DNA from: Paenirhodobacter enshiensis
GTDB taxonomy: Bacteria; Pseudomonadota; Alphaproteobacteria; Rhodobacterales; Rhodobacteraceae
NCBI RefSeq assembly: GCF_000740785.1
Contig: NZ_JFZB01000007.1
Location: 124,001-188,000, forward strand
Length of the DNA: 64,000 bases
Direction: 5' to 3'
Part shown: positions 42,614 to 52,252 of the stretch, in pieces
How the letters are laid out: the number at the start of each line of letters is the position of its first letter
Position numbering within the stretch: position 1 is the stretch's first letter
The notes under the pieces: model-generated
Database searches by the model: none
What the model was told of the DNA's origin: nothing
Seen by the model: only the letters and a program-made list of their open reading frames with translations
Position numbers and translations under genes: made by a program

Positions 42614-43957
42614 ATGAATTTCGCCTGGTTCAAACAGTTCCTGCCGCGGGGCCTTTACGGGCGGGCGGCGCTGATCCTGCTGGTGCCGGTGATCGCGATC
42701 CAGCTGGTGGTCTCGGTCGCCTTCATCCAGCGCCATTTCGAGCGCGTCACCCGGCAGATGACCGAATCCATGCTGCGCGAGGTCGATCTGGTGGTCAGCC
42801 GGGTCGAGAGCGCCGACTCGCTTGCCGCTGCGCGCTCTGTCGTCGCCGATCTGGCCGAGCCGCTGGGGTTGAGCGTGGCGCTGCCCGACTATGCCGGGCA
42901 GGGCATGGGCGGCGACCGGCGCCGCGTGCAGGATCTGACCGGCATCGTGGTGATCGACACGATCCGGCTGAACCTGCGCCAGATCCGCGGCATCGACCTC
43001 AGTGACGGGGCGGTGGTGACACTCTATCTCGATACCCGCTGGGGACCGATGCGGGTGGTGTTCCCGCGCGACTGGGTGTCGGCCAGCAATCCGCATCAGC
43101 TGCTGGTGATCATGGTCGCGGTCAGCATCCTGATGACGGTGATCTCCTATATATTCCTGCGCAATCAGCTGCGCCCGATCCACCGGATGGCCGAAGCGGC
43201 CGAGGCCTTCGGCAAGGGCCACAGCGTGCCCTATCATCCTTCGGGCGCCTCCGAGGTGCGCACTGCCGGGCGGGCCTTCCTCGACATGCGCTCCCGCATC
43301 GAGCGCCAGATCGAGCAGCGCACCCTGATGCTGTCGGGGATCAGCCATGATCTGCGCACCCCCCTGACGCGGCTGCGGCTCGGTCTGTCGATGCTGCCCG
43401 ACGATCCCGAGACCCGCGACGACATTTCCGCGATGGAAAAGGACGTCGCCGAGATGGCCAAGATGATCGACGCCTTCCTCGAATTCTCGCGCATGGGGGC
43501 GGTGATGGCGGACCCGGAACCGGTCGATCCGCTGGAACTGGTGCGCGCGGTGGTCGGCGATCAGCGCCGGATGGGGCGGCAGGTGACGTTGGTGAACTGC
43601 CCCGAAGAGTGCCCCGATCTGATGCTGCGCCCCGATGCGATCCGGCGCGCGCTGGAGAATCTGATCGGCAATGCGGTGCGTTATGGCCGCCGGGCCGAGG
43701 TCTCGGTGCAGCTCACGGCGCGCAGCCTGCGCATCGCGGTCGAGGATGACGGCCCCGGCATCCGTCCCGAACGGCGCGAGGAAGCGCTGCGCCCGTTCAC
43801 CCGCCTCGATCCCGCGCGCAATCAGGACCGCGGGCAGGGGGTGGGGCTGGGCCTTGCGATCGCGGCCGATATCGTGCGCCGCCACGGGGGAGAGCTGAAA
43901 CTCGGGACGAGTGCGCGCCTCGGCGGGCTGAGCGCGGAACTGGTGCTGCCGCGCTGA
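42614..43957 (+). CDS. EnvZ-like sensor histidine kinase
   Basis: A 447-residue membrane kinase. It has TM1 at about residues 17-37 (AALILLVPVIAIQLVVSVAF), a periplasmic domain to about 155, and TM2 (LLVIMVAVSILMTVISYIFL) followed by HAMP. The phosphoacceptor His is in SGISHDLRTPLTRL (about 245), with N-box ENLIGNAVRYG (about 347), DDGPGIRPE and GVGLGLAIAADIVRRHGGEL. All catalytic boxes are intact. No response regulator gene adjoins it (MBL hydrolase on one side, lon on the other), so its partner is encoded elsewhere. The EnvZ/OmpR-like architecture suggests envelope or osmotic sensing (inference). Confidence 0.9.
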   Translation: MNFAWFKQFLPRGLYGRAALILLVPVIAIQLVVSVAFIQRHFERVTRQMTESMLREVDLVVSRVESADSLAAARSVVADLAEPLGLSVALPDYAGQGMGGDRRRVQDLTGIVVIDTIRLNLRQIRGIDLSDGAVVTLYLDTRWGPMRVVFPRDWVSASNPHQLLVIMVAVSILMTVISYIFLRNQLRPIHRMAEAAEAFGKGHSVPYHPSGASEVRTAGRAFLDMRSRIERQIEQRTLMLSGISHDLRTPLTRLRLGLSMLPDDPETRDDISAMEKDVAEMAKMIDAFLEFSRMGAVMADPEPVDPLELVRAVVGDQRRMGRQVTLVNCPEECPDLMLRPDAIRRALENLIGNAVRYGRRAEVSVQLTARSLRIAVEDDGPGIRPERREEALRPFTRLDPARNQDRGQGVGLGLAIAADIVRRHGGELKLGTSARLGGLSAELVLPR

Positions 43958-44170
43958 GGGGCAGCGGTGCAGATTGCCGCTTGCGGGGCGCGGGCCGGAC
44001 CGCCAATGTAGTTGCAACAGGTTCGTGACAGCCGGCACAGGGAACCGGAACAAGCCGTCAGGTGCTGCGGTTGAATGCCCCGGCTGTCCAACCTAGATAA
44101 GGAAAAACCGGGAAGGGCCGGGGCTGCCGCAGGGGCGGGGCCGGTGCCCTTTCGCCAATGAGGAACACCG

Positions 44171-46588
44171 ATGACCGAGACTCTCTCGACCACCTATCCG
44201 GTCCTGCCGCTGCGCGACATCGTGGTCTTTCCCCACATGATCGTGCCGCTGTTCGTGGGCCGGGAGAAATCCGTCCATGCGCTGGAACAGGTTATGGCCG
44301 ACGACCGGCAGATCCTGCTGGCCAGCCAGATCGACCCGGCCGTGGACGAGCCCGACGCCGATGGCATCTACCGCACCGGCGTGCTGGCGAATGTGCTGCA
44401 GCTGCTGAAGCTGCCCGACGGCACCGTGAAGGTGCTGGTCGAGGGCAAGACGCGGGTGCAGATCACCGAATTCATCCCGAACGACGCCTTCTTCGAGGCG
44501 AAGGCCGAGGTGCTGACCGAGGTCGAGGGCGATCAGGAGACGATCCGCGCGCTCCTGCGCTCGGTCGCCGAGGAATTCGAGCGTTACGCCAAGATCCGCA
44601 AGAACATCCCCGAAGAGGCGCTGACCGCCGTCGCCGCCACGCAGGAAGCCGACAAGCTGGCCGATCTGGTGGCCGGCCATCTCGGCCTCGAGGTCAAGGA
44701 GAAGCAGGACCTGTTGGAGACGCTCGACGTGTCGGCGCGGCTCGAGAAGGTCTATGGCCTGATGCAGGGCGAGCTGTCGGTCCTTCAGGTCGAGAAGAAG
44801 ATCAAGTCGCGCGTCAAGAGCCAGATGGAGAAGACGCAGCGCGAATACTATCTGAACGAGCAGATGAAGGCGATCCAGAAGGAACTCGGCGATGGCGACG
44901 AGGGCCAGAACGAGATCACCGAGCTGGAAGAGCGCATCGCCAAGGTCAAGCTGTCGAAGGAAGCGCGCGAGAAGGCCGAGGGCGAGGTCCGCAAGCTGAA
45001 GTCGATGTCGCCGATGTCGGCCGAGGCGACGGTGGTGCGCAACTACCTCGACTGGATGCTGTCGCTGCCCTGGGGCGTGAAATCGCGCACCAAGAAGGAT
45101 CTGGACGCGGCGCAGAAGGTTCTCGACGCGGATCACTACGGGCTGGAGAAGGTCAAGGAACGCATCGTCGAATATCTCGCGGTGCAGGCGCGCTCGGACA
45201 AGCTGAAGGGGCCGATCCTGTGCCTCGTCGGCCCGCCCGGCGTGGGCAAGACCTCGCTCGGCCGCTCGGTCGCCAAGGCGACGGGGCGCGAGTTCATCCG
45301 CATCTCGCTTGGCGGCGTGCGCGATGAAAGCGAGATCCGCGGTCACCGGCGCACCTATATCGGCTCGATGCCCGGCAAGATCATCCAGGCGCTGAAGAAG
45401 GCGAAGACCACCAATCCGCTCATCCTGCTCGACGAGATCGACAAGATGGGACAGGATTTCCGTGGCGATCCGGCCTCGGCGCTCCTGGAGGTTCTCGACC
45501 CCGAGCAGAACGCGACCTTCGTCGATCACTATCTGGAGGTCGAATACGACCTGTCGAACGTGATGTTCCTGACCACGGCGAACAGCTACAACATGCCCGA
45601 GCCGCTGATGGACCGCATGGAGATCATCCCGCTCTCGGGCTACACCGAGGACGAGAAGATCGAGATCGCGCGCCAGCATCTGGTCAGCAAGGAGCTGAAG
45701 GCGAACGGGCTGAAGCCGGCGGAGTTCGAGGTTTCGGACGCGGCGCTGCGCGACATCGTGCGCTACTACACCCGCGAGGCGGGCGTGCGCGGCATGGAAC
45801 GCGCGATCGCCAAGCTCGCCCGCAAGGCGGTGACCGAGATCCTGAAGTCGAAGGGCGCGGTAAAGCACGTCACGGTCGATCAGGCGAAGCTTGAGGAGTA
45901 TCTGGGCATCAAGAAGTTCCGCTATGGGCTGGCCGAGAAGGAAGATCAGGTCGGCGTGGTGACGGGGCTTGCCTGGACGTCTGTCGGCGGCGATCTGTTG
46001 CAGATCGAGGCGCTGCGCCTGCCCGGCAAGGGGCGGATGAAGACCACCGGCAAGCTCGGCGATGTGATGAAAGAATCGATCGAGGCGGCGGCGAGCTATG
46101 TGCGCTCCATCGCCCCCGAGATCGGCGTGAAGCCGACCCGCTTCGAGGCGGTCGACATCCACGTTCACGTCCCCGAGGGCGCGACGCCCAAGGACGGGCC
46201 GAGCGCGGGCATCGCCATGGTGACCTCGATCGTCTCGGTGCTCACGGGCATTCCGGTGCACAAGGACATCGCGATGACCGGCGAGGTGACGCTGCGCGGC
46301 AACGTGCTGCCGATCGGCGGGCTGAAGGAGAAGCTGCTTGCCGCACTGCGCGGCGGCATCAAGACCGTGCTTATCCCCGACGAGAATACCCGCGATCTGG
46401 TCGACATCCCGGCCAACGTGAAGGCGGGGCTGGAGATCATCCCGGTCTCGCATGTGCGCGAGGTTCTGCCGCGCGCGCTGGTCCGGATGCCCGAGGCGAT
46501 CGAATGGGACGAGGCGGCCGAGGAAGCGGCGGCGCTTGCGCGCGCCAATGCGGCTTCGGGGGCGACGTCGGGGGCGCTTGCGCACTGA
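44171..46588 (+). CDS. lon: ATP-dependent Lon protease
   Basis: An 805-residue cytoplasmic AAA+ protease of normal length. N-terminal substrate-binding LON domain ([20 protein letters not shown]), Walker [15 protein letters not shown] (about residue 356), Walker [11 protein letters not shown]. Proteolytic Ser in [13 protein letters not shown] (about 679) and Lys in [11 protein letters not shown] (about 721). It degrades misfolded and regulatory proteins. In its usual neighbourhood it precedes an HU-like gene, as here. No sigma-32 promoter was confidently located in the 210 bp upstream. Confidence 0.97.
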   Translation: MTETLSTTYPVLPLRDIVVFPHMIVPLFVGREKSVHALEQVMADDRQILLASQIDPAVDEPDADGIYRTGVLANVLQLLKLPDGTVKVLVEGKTRVQITEFIPNDAFFEAKAEVLTEVEGDQETIRALLRSVAEEFERYAKIRKNIPEEALTAVAATQEADKLADLVAGHLGLEVKEKQDLLETLDVSARLEKVYGLMQGELSVLQVEKKIKSRVKSQMEKTQREYYLNEQMKAIQKELGDGDEGQNEITELEERIAKVKLSKEAREKAEGEVRKLKSMSPMSAEATVVRNYLDWMLSLPWGVKSRTKKDLDAAQKVLDADHYGLEKVKERIVEYLAVQARSDKLKGPILCLVGPPGVGKTSLGRSVAKATGREFIRISLGGVRDESEIRGHRRTYIGSMPGKIIQALKKAKTTNPLILLDEIDKMGQDFRGDPASALLEVLDPEQNATFVDHYLEVEYDLSNVMFLTTANSYNMPEPLMDRMEIIPLSGYTEDEKIEIARQHLVSKELKANGLKPAEFEVSDAALRDIVRYYTREAGVRGMERAIAKLARKAVTEILKSKGAVKHVTVDQAKLEEYLGIKKFRYGLAEKEDQVGVVTGLAWTSVGGDLLQIEALRLPGKGRMKTTGKLGDVMKESIEAAASYVRSIAPEIGVKPTRFEAVDIHVHVPEGATPKDGPSAGIAMVTSIVSVLTGIPVHKDIAMTGEVTLRGNVLPIGGLKEKLLAALRGGIKTVLIPDENTRDLVDIPANVKAGLEIIPVSHVREVLPRALVRMPEAIEWDEAAEEAAALARANAASGATSGALAH

Positions 46589-46612
46589 TCGGGGTCTGTT
46601 TTCCGTAACAGG

Positions 46613-46641
46613 GCCGCGTCCGGGGAATCGGGCGCGGCTTT
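46613..46641 (+). terminator. Weak terminator after lon
   Basis: GCCGCG (46613-46618) pairs with CGCGGC (46633-46638) around a partly paired loop, followed by TTTGTCATTTT. It probably separates lon from the HU-like gene. Confidence 0.45.
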
Positions 46642-46738
46642 GTCATTTTCCGGCACCGATTCCTGTGGCCCGGCCGCGGGGGGGCGGTTAGTCTCTGTCC
46701 CGGATAGTTTTGCCAGACATGGCAGTTCGGAGGGTTTC

Positions 46739-47218
46739 ATGGTGAAGAGCAGCACGACCGGAACGGATGCAGAGGTGAAGAAGGCCGCAGCACCCAGGGC
46801 CGGCGGGCCCAAGGCTGCCGCGCCCAAGGCGGCAGCGGCGAAGGGGGCAGCGAAAGCCAGGCCGGCGCCGAAGCCCGCGCCCACGGAGGCCGATGCCGAA
46901 GCCGGTGCGGCAGCCCTGCGCAAGAAGGATTTCGTCGAGCGCGTTCTCGAGGCGGCCGGAGCGGTCAACAAGGCGCAGGCCAAGGCGGTGGTGGACCATG
47001 TGCTGGCCGAACTCGGTGCGGCCCTCGCGAAAGGCGAGAGCCTGATTCTGCCGCCGCTTGGCAAGCTGAAGGTGACGAAGCGTGCCGAGAAGGCGGGGGC
47101 CGGGCATGTCACGGTCAAGGTGAAGACCTCGACCGGCCAGGCGGACAAGGGTGCGAAGCAGGCTGCGGGGAAAGCTGCCGGCAAGTCCGTGGGCGAAAAG
47201 GATGAAAAATCCGTCTGA
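46739..47218 (+). CDS. HU/IHF-type DNA-binding protein with basic Ala/Lys/Pro N-terminal tail
   Basis: A 159-residue protein. Residues ~60-135 form an HU fold: LRKKDFVERVLEAAGAVNKA, VVDHVLAELGAALAKGESL and ILPPLGKLKVTKR, though the DNA-bending arm is shorter and less conserved than in HupB. Residues ~15-55 are an Ala/Lys/Pro-rich tail (KAAAPRAGGPKAAAPKAAAA) like histone H1 or the tails of actinobacterial HU. Start ATG 46739 follows GGAGGG. It likely organises the nucleoid. It sits after lon, the usual place of hup genes. Confidence 0.8.
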   Translation: MVKSSTTGTDAEVKKAAAPRAGGPKAAAPKAAAAKGAAKARPAPKPAPTEADAEAGAAALRKKDFVERVLEAAGAVNKAQAKAVVDHVLAELGAALAKGESLILPPLGKLKVTKRAEKAGAGHVTVKVKTSTGQADKGAKQAAGKAAGKSVGEKDEKSV

Positions 47219-47225
47219 GCCCCCC

Positions 47226-47254
47226 TTGCGGTCGTCCGAAAGGGACGGTAGAAG
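47226..47254 (+). promoter_or_regulatory. Promoter of tRNA-Val
   Basis: TTGCGG (47226-47231), a 17-base spacer and TAGAAG (47249-47254); the tRNA begins 11 bases later. Same TTGCG-type -35 as the tRNA-Asn promoter. Confidence 0.5.
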
Positions 47255-47264
47255 CCGGCTTATC

Positions 47265-47339
47265 GGGCGATTAGCTCAGCGGTAGAGCGCTTCGTTCACA
47301 TCGAAGATGTCAGCGGTTCAAATCCGTTATCGCCCACCA
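47265..47339 (+). tRNA. tRNA-Val (CAC)
   Basis: Acceptor GGGCGAT/ATCGCCC, discriminator A, encoded CCA. Anticodon stem CTTCG/CGAAG with loop TTCACAT (anticodon CAC); T-loop TTCAAAT. It follows the HU-like gene and is closed by a terminator. Confidence 0.97.
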
Positions 47340-47346
47340 GAATATT

Positions 47347-47380
47347 GAAAGCCTCGGGTTTGACCCGAGGCTTTCTTCAT
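47347..47380 (+). terminator. Intrinsic terminator after tRNA-Val
   Basis: Twelve-bp perfect stem GAAAGCCTCGGG/CCCGAGGCTTTC with a 5-base loop, followed by TTCATTT. On the other strand the stem is also preceded by an A-rich run, so it may work both ways. Confidence 0.85.
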
Positions 47381-47634
47381 TTCTCGCTGTGGCCATCGGT
47401 TCCTGAAAACTGCTTTCCCGGGGATGCCCCGAATCCGGCGCCGCCGGCCGTGAGGCCGGCGCCGCCTCGTTTCGTTTCCGGAATTCCCCCGTCGATTTAT
47501 GCGAAAGCCGGAAACCATGGCATGGGCGCGAAAGCTGGCTTTTGGCAGTCAATTCCCGATGATATTTGACAATCTTTCAATTGCGTGCTTACCGTTTTGC
47601 GATATGCAATTTTGCGGGCAGGAAAGTAATCAAG

Positions 47635-47982
47635 ATGTCTCTCCCCGATCTCGATACCCTTCTGGGGCATACTCATGACGAACTGGTCGCGTTCCAGGCG
47701 AAAGTGGCCAAGGCCATTCATGTCGCGCAGGAGCGTGCCCGGGACGAAGCCAAGGCTGCCGCACTCGAAGCGATCAAGGCCACCGGGTTCAGCTTTACAG
47801 AGCTGTTCGGCGGTGAAACGGCTGCCACGGGCAAGCCGGCCAGGGCCAAAACTGCCAGTGTCGCCAAATATGCCAATCCCGCCGACCCGACGCAAACCTG
47901 GTCCGGGCGCGGGCGCAAGCCGCACTGGGTCGTCGAATGGCTGGCGGCGGGCAAGGCGCTCGACGATCTGCTGATCCGCTGA
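47635..47982 (+). CDS. H-NS family nucleoid protein (HvrA-like)
   Basis: A 115-residue DNA-binding regulator. The N-terminal half is a helical oligomerisation region (TLLGHTHDELVAFQAKVAKA). The C-terminal end carries the H-NS family DNA-binding motif YANPADPTQTWSGRGRKPHW with the GRGRKP-type loop. HvrA of Rhodobacter capsulatus, a photosynthesis and nitrogen-fixation regulator, belongs to this group; orthology is not established here. Start ATG 47635 with GGAAAG upstream. The ~255 bases before it include a TTGACA at 47566-47571 and an AT-rich tract, suitable for autoregulation by an H-NS protein. Confidence 0.88.
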   Translation: MSLPDLDTLLGHTHDELVAFQAKVAKAIHVAQERARDEAKAAALEAIKATGFSFTELFGGETAATGKPARAKTASVAKYANPADPTQTWSGRGRKPHWVVEWLAAGKALDDLLIR

Positions 47983-48007
47983 ACGCTGGCGAAAGCTATC
48001 CTGAAAG

Positions 48008-48035
48008 GGCCCCTGCCTGGCGGCGGGGGCCTTTT
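48008..48035 (+). terminator. Intrinsic terminator of the H-NS-like gene
   Basis: GGCCCCTGCC (48008-48017) pairs with GGCGGGGGCC (48022-48031), 4-base loop, followed by TTTT. It begins 26 bp after the stop codon. Confidence 0.85.
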
Positions 48036-48231
48036 ATTGTGCCGGGTCGGTTCCGGTTTCCGTCGCGGGCTTCGCGCCTTTCAGGGCGGTGGCATTCCGG
48101 CAATGGTGCGATTGGCGAATTGCGACGATTTTCCGATGGCGCTCCGACCGTCGCAAAGCACTCGGGGGTTTCCGAATTGCGCCGCTGCGCATAAGACTTG
48201 TGGCAATTTCCCGACGATTGGAGTGGTGCGA

Positions 48232-49998
48232 ATGAACGAAACTGCCGGCCCGGGAACCTGGGCAATCTATCGCCGCACGATCGGCCTTCTGGCCGGAGAG
48301 CGGCGGCTGGCGATTGCGCTGATGCTGGCCGGGGCCGGGGTGGCTGTCGTTCAGCTGGCCGAACCCGTGCTGTTCGGGCGGATGATCGACTCTCTCGCCG
48401 CGGGGACGGGGGCGTTCGGGCTGATCGGGCTTTGGGCGCTGTTCGGGCTTGTCGGGATCGTCGTCGGGGCGGGGCTGGCCATCGCCTCGGACCGGCTGGC
48501 GCATCGCAGCCGGATGGGGGCGCTGGCGCAGGCCTTCTCGCGCGCGATCACCCTGCCGGTCGGCTATCACGCCGAGAAGGGCACGGGCGCGGTGGTGCGG
48601 GCGATCCTATCGGGGACGGACGCGCTGTTCGGCATCTGGCTCGGGGTGCTGCGCCAGCAGCTGACGGCGCTTCTCGGCGTGATCTTGCTGATCCCGACGG
48701 CGTTCTCGATGGACTGGCGGATGGCGCTGGTGCTGCTTGGGCTTGGCGCGGTCTATCTGGTCGCGAATGTCGTGGTGGTGCACAAGACCGACAGCGGGCA
48801 GAAGGCGGTCGAGCGGGTGTCGAATTCGCTGTTCAGCCGGGTGGGCGATGTGCTGGGCAATGTCACGGTGGTGCAAAGCTACGGCCGCTTCGCGATGGAG
48901 ATGAACGAGCTGCGGGCGATGACCTCGGCACTTTTGTCGGCGCAATATCCGGTGCTGACCTGGTGGGGGATGCTGACGGTGCTGACGCGGGCGGCGGCGA
49001 CGCTGACCATGGTGGGCATCTTCGCCACCGGCGCGGTGCTGGCGGCGCGGGGGGAGATTTCGGTGGGCAAGATCGTCTCGTTTGGCGCCTTCGCCGGGCT
49101 GATGGTTGGCCAGCTCGATCAGCTGGCGTCCTTCGTGACCGGGGTGTTTCGCCAGACGCCGGTGCTGCGCAGCTATTTCGCGCTGATGGATGCGAGTTCT
49201 GAAGTGGCCGACCGGCCGGGGGCACGCCCCTTCGCCGCCCCGCCCGCGGGGCATATCCGTTTCGACGATGTGAGCTATCATTTCCCGGGCAGCGATCAGG
49301 GGCTTGATAATATTGATTTCGAGGTGCTGCCCGGTCAGACCGTGGCGCTGGTCGGGCCGACGGGCGCGGGCAAGACCACCTGCATCGCGCTTCTGCAGCG
49401 CCTGCGCGAGCCCGACTGCGGCACGATCACCATCGACGGTCTGCCGATCGGCGACGTGACGCTCGAGGCGCTGCACGCCGCCATCGCGACGGTGTTTCAG
49501 GAGGCGGGGCTGTTCAACCGCTCGATCGCCGAGAACATCCGCGTCGGCCGGCCCGGCGCGACGATGGAGGAGGTGATCGAGGCCGCGCGTCTGGCCGAGG
49601 CCGACGAGTTCATCCGCCGCAAGCCGGGGGGCTACGATTTCGTCATCGGCGAGCGCGGCGCGGCGCTGTCGGGCGGCGAGCGTCAGCGCATCGCGCTGGC
49701 CCGCGCGGTGCTGAAGGGGGCGCCGATTCTGGTGCTGGACGAGGCGACATCGGCGCTCGATCCGGTGACCGAGGCGAAGATCAAGCGCGCTATCGACCGG
49801 GTGCGGCACGGGCGCACCACGCTGATCATCGCGCATCGGCTGTCGACGGTCTCGGGCGCGGATCTGATCCTGGTGTTCCGTCAGGGCCGGATCGTCGAGC
49901 GTGGCCGGTTCGAGGAGCTGGTGGCGCAGGGCGGGCTGTTCGCGCAGATGGTGCGCGAAGGGCAGATCGCGCCGCCGCGGGACGAGGCGCAGGGCTGA
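48232..49998 (+). CDS. ndvA: ABC exporter, cyclic beta-glucan type (NdvA/ChvA-like)
   Basis: A 588-residue half-transporter fusing membrane and ATPase domains. Residues ~20-300 contain six predicted helices (e.g. LAIALMLAGAGVAVVQL, LIGLWALFGLVGIVVGAGLA). The ATPase has Walker A LVGPTGAGKTTC, signature LSGGERQRIALARAVL, Walker B ILVLDEATSALD and switch His IAHRLST. Length and organisation match beta-(1,2)-glucan exporters of Rhizobiales and Rhodobacterales, which carry periplasmic osmoregulated glucans; other substrates remain possible. Start ATG 48232. No glucan synthase gene lies nearby. Confidence 0.82.
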   Translation: MNETAGPGTWAIYRRTIGLLAGERRLAIALMLAGAGVAVVQLAEPVLFGRMIDSLAAGTGAFGLIGLWALFGLVGIVVGAGLAIASDRLAHRSRMGALAQAFSRAITLPVGYHAEKGTGAVVRAILSGTDALFGIWLGVLRQQLTALLGVILLIPTAFSMDWRMALVLLGLGAVYLVANVVVVHKTDSGQKAVERVSNSLFSRVGDVLGNVTVVQSYGRFAMEMNELRAMTSALLSAQYPVLTWWGMLTVLTRAAATLTMVGIFATGAVLAARGEISVGKIVSFGAFAGLMVGQLDQLASFVTGVFRQTPVLRSYFALMDASSEVADRPGARPFAAPPAGHIRFDDVSYHFPGSDQGLDNIDFEVLPGQTVALVGPTGAGKTTCIALLQRLREPDCGTITIDGLPIGDVTLEALHAAIATVFQEAGLFNRSIAENIRVGRPGATMEEVIEAARLAEADEFIRRKPGGYDFVIGERGAALSGGERQRIALARAVLKGAPILVLDEATSALDPVTEAKIKRAIDRVRHGRTTLIIAHRLSTVSGADLILVFRQGRIVERGRFEELVAQGGLFAQMVREGQIAPPRDEAQG

Positions 49999-50024
49999 GG
50001 CGGGGTTTCCTGGGGGCGGCGTCG

Positions 50025-50092
50025 CCGGGGGCTCTGCCCCCGCTGCGGCCGTGCCGCAGCTCCCCCGGGATATTTTCGGCGAATCGAAAGGG
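50025..50092 (+). repeat. Rhodobacterales intergenic repeat, copy 1
   Basis: Core CCCCGGGATATTTT (50063-50076), preceded by the hairpin-forming GGGGGCTCTGCCCCC and GCTGCGGCCGTGCCGCAGC, and followed by GAATCGAAAG. It sits between convergent genes and probably also terminates transcription. Related copies lie near 52193 and 54623. Confidence 0.75.
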
Positions 50093-50103
50093 GGAGCGCG
50101 GTT

Positions 50104-50664
50104 TCAGCCGGCGGCGGCGAGGGCTTTCAGGCAGGCCTCGAAGCCGGTGAGGTCGGTGTAAAGCGCGTCGGGGGCGGCGCGGTGCACCGTGACCGGCCCC
50201 ATGCGCCGCGTGATCCCGCCGTGCAGCATCAGATTGTCGATCATGCCGAAATCTTCGAGCGACAGCCCGTCGGGGCCGCGCTGATAGCCGTCCTCGGCGC
50301 GGCGGACGGCGCCCTGGTAGAACGCCATCGTGCGGGCGAAGTGATCGTCAGTGACATTGGTATAGGCGGCGACGGCCTTGCCCTGCGCGCACATGTAGCC
50401 GAGTTCGAAGCTGGTGCCGACATCGGCGGCGATGCCGCGAAACGGCGTCAGATTGGCGACGATGCCATCGGCGGCGTTCATCATCTCCTCGTCGACGGCG
50501 CTGATCCTGAGGCCGAACTCGAAGGGGGTCTCGGCGGGCGGGATCTCGGCGTCGCCCGGGCAGATCGGATCGAAGCCGTAGCGGCGGGCGAGGGCGGATT
50601 TCGCCGCCATCACCTGCGCCGCGTCGGGCAGGAACACTTCCGGTCCGGCGAGGTAGAGCCGCAT
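50104..50664 (-). CDS. Nucleoside 2-deoxyribosyltransferase-like protein
   Basis: A 186-residue cytoplasmic enzyme predicted to exchange bases on 2'-deoxynucleosides or hydrolyse their N-glycosidic bond. N-terminal MRLYLAGPEVFLPDA, then FGLRISAVDEEMMNAADGIV and the signature GIAADVGTSFELGYMCAQGK (catalytic Glu in SFELGY) match the family. It follows thyX by 4 bp on the same strand, giving a small thymidylate/deoxynucleotide operon. Confidence 0.85.
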   Translation of the reverse strand: MRLYLAGPEVFLPDAAQVMAAKSALARRYGFDPICPGDAEIPPAETPFEFGLRISAVDEEMMNAADGIVANLTPFRGIAADVGTSFELGYMCAQGKAVAAYTNVTDDHFARTMAFYQGAVRRAEDGYQRGPDGLSLEDFGMIDNLMLHGGITRRMGPVTVHRAAPDALYTDLTGFEACLKALAAAG

Positions 50665-50668
50665 CGGA

Positions 50669-51583
50669 TCAGCCCCACTCGGCGGTGAATTCGCGCCACT
50701 CGCCCTTCGACATGCCGGAGGTTTCCTGCGTCACGGTCTCGCCGGCGAGGCGGCGCTTGAGCACCGCGACGCCCGAGGCCGAGAGCCCGACGGCGCCGAG
50801 GCGGTAATCCTCGAATGCCGAATAGGCGAGCGGCACCCAGTCCTTGACGATCTTGCAGATCTCCTCGGCGTAGACGCGGATCTCGTATTGCGCATGGGCA
50901 TCGGCGCGCAGGCGCAGGAAGTGGAACAGGTTGTGCAGATCCACCTTCCAATACCACTGGGTATAGACGTTGGCGGGCAGGTTCATCCGGGCGAGTTCGC
51001 GCGCGAGGCCCATCTTGCCGGTCGTTTCGTCGGGCGTCAGCATGTCCTCGTAATGGTCATAGGCGCGCATCGCGTCTTCGCGCAGCAGATCGAGGACGCG
51101 GGCGGCCTCGGCCCCTTCGAGGAGCTGGCCGCGGCCCTGATTGTTCACTTTGGACTGCGCGGCGAGCTGCTCGGGCGCGGGGATGTAGAACTCGCGGTCG
51201 AGGATCGAGTAGCGCGCCGAGTATTCGTTGACGTTGGCGGTGCGGTGGCGGATCCACTGCCGCGCGACGAACACCGGCAGCTTGACGTGGAGTTTGATCT
51301 CGCACATCTCGAACGGCGTCGAGTGCCAGTGCCGCATCAGGTAGCGGATCAGCCCGCGGTCGTCGCTGACCGCCTTGGTGCCGCGCCCGTAGCTGACGCG
51401 CGCGGCCTGGGTGATGGCGTTGTCATCGCCCATGTAGTCGATCACCCGCACCAGACCGTGATCGAGCACCGGATAGGCGGTGTAAAGATGCGCCTCCATC
51501 CCCGGGGCGGTCGCGCGCAGCGTGGTGCGGGTCTCGGCGCGCTCGGCCGCGATGTCGGCGAGCTGTTCGGGGGTGAGGGTCAT
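50669..51583 (-). CDS. thyX: FAD-dependent thymidylate synthase
   Basis: A 304-residue enzyme that methylates dUMP to dTMP using methylene-tetrahydrofolate and FADH2. The ThyX motif RHRTxxxNxxSxR appears as [13 protein letters not shown] (about residues 111-123). C-terminal [20 protein letters not shown] with catalytic-site Arg/Ser context is present. Start ATG 51583 is chosen over upstream codons because the extra residues are not family-like. It is first in a two-gene operon with the deoxyribosyltransferase. Confidence 0.95.
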   Translation of the reverse strand: MTLTPEQLADIAAERAETRTTLRATAPGMEAHLYTAYPVLDHGLVRVIDYMGDDNAITQAARVSYGRGTKAVSDDRGLIRYLMRHWHSTPFEMCEIKLHVKLPVFVARQWIRHRTANVNEYSARYSILDREFYIPAPEQLAAQSKVNNQGRGQLLEGAEAARVLDLLREDAMRAYDHYEDMLTPDETTGKMGLARELARMNLPANVYTQWYWKVDLHNLFHFLRLRADAHAQYEIRVYAEEICKIVKDWVPLAYSAFEDYRLGAVGLSASGVAVLKRRLAGETVTQETSGMSKGEWREFTAEWG

Positions 51584-51713
51584 GGCGGTCTCCGGTCGGT
51601 GAATGGCGAAAGGGGTAGCCCGGCCGGCGCGTCGAGGCAAGCGGCAGGTGCTGGACCCGGCCGGTGGGGCCGCTATGTTCCCAGGCAGGAAACCCACAGG
51701 GAAGGGAACGGGA

Positions 51714-52142
51714 ATGAAGATCCGTTATCTGCATACGATGGTGCGCGTGCTCGATCTGGAAAAGAGCATGGCGTTTTATGAGCTGCTGGGGCTGAAGGAG
51801 ACGAAGCGGATCGAGAACGAGGCCGGCCGGTTCACGCTGGTGTTCATGGCGCCCGAGGGTCAGCCCGAATGCCCGGTCGAGCTGACATGGAACTGGGACG
51901 GCGATGCGGGCCTGCCCTCGGACAGCCGGCATTTCGGCCATCTCGCCTATGAGGTCGAGGATATCTACGCGATGTGCGCGGCCCTGCAGGCTGCGGGCGT
52001 GACGATCAACCGCCCGCCGCGAGATGGGCACATGGCCTTCGTGCGCTCGCCCGACAATGTGTCGATCGAGCTGTTGCAGGCCGGGCCCGCGAAGGCGCCG
52101 GCCGAGCCCTGGCTGTCGATGGGCAATACCGGGAGCTGGTGA
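51714..52142 (+). CDS. gloA: Lactoylglutathione lyase (glyoxalase I)
   Basis: A 142-residue metalloenzyme that converts the hemithioacetal of methylglyoxal and glutathione to S-lactoylglutathione. [20 protein letters not shown] includes the first metal His. VELTWNWD supplies a Glu, [11 protein letters not shown] the second His, and NVSIELLQ the final Glu. Length is normal for the Ni/Co-type bacterial enzyme. Start ATG 51714 follows GGGAA. It is divergent from thyX (130 bp between starts). Confidence 0.92.
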   Translation: MKIRYLHTMVRVLDLEKSMAFYELLGLKETKRIENEAGRFTLVFMAPEGQPECPVELTWNWDGDAGLPSDSRHFGHLAYEVEDIYAMCAALQAAGVTINRPPRDGHMAFVRSPDNVSIELLQAGPAKAPAEPWLSMGNTGSW

Positions 52143-52155
52143 GGCCTGGGGTTCC

Positions 52156-52222
52156 GGGGGAAGGGGGCTCCGCCCCCGTCTCCTTCGGAGACTCCCCCGG
52201 GATATTTGTGGAAAGCCGAAAG
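52156..52222 (+). repeat. Rhodobacterales intergenic repeat, copy 2
   Basis: GGGGGCTCCGCCCCC hairpin, CTCCTTCGGAG hairpin, then CCCCCGGGATATTTG and GAAAGCCGAAAG. It lies between convergent gloA and pth and likely forms the shared terminator. Confidence 0.75.
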
Positions 52223-52252
52223 AACGGACGTCCGTTCTGAAGGCCGCCGGTC

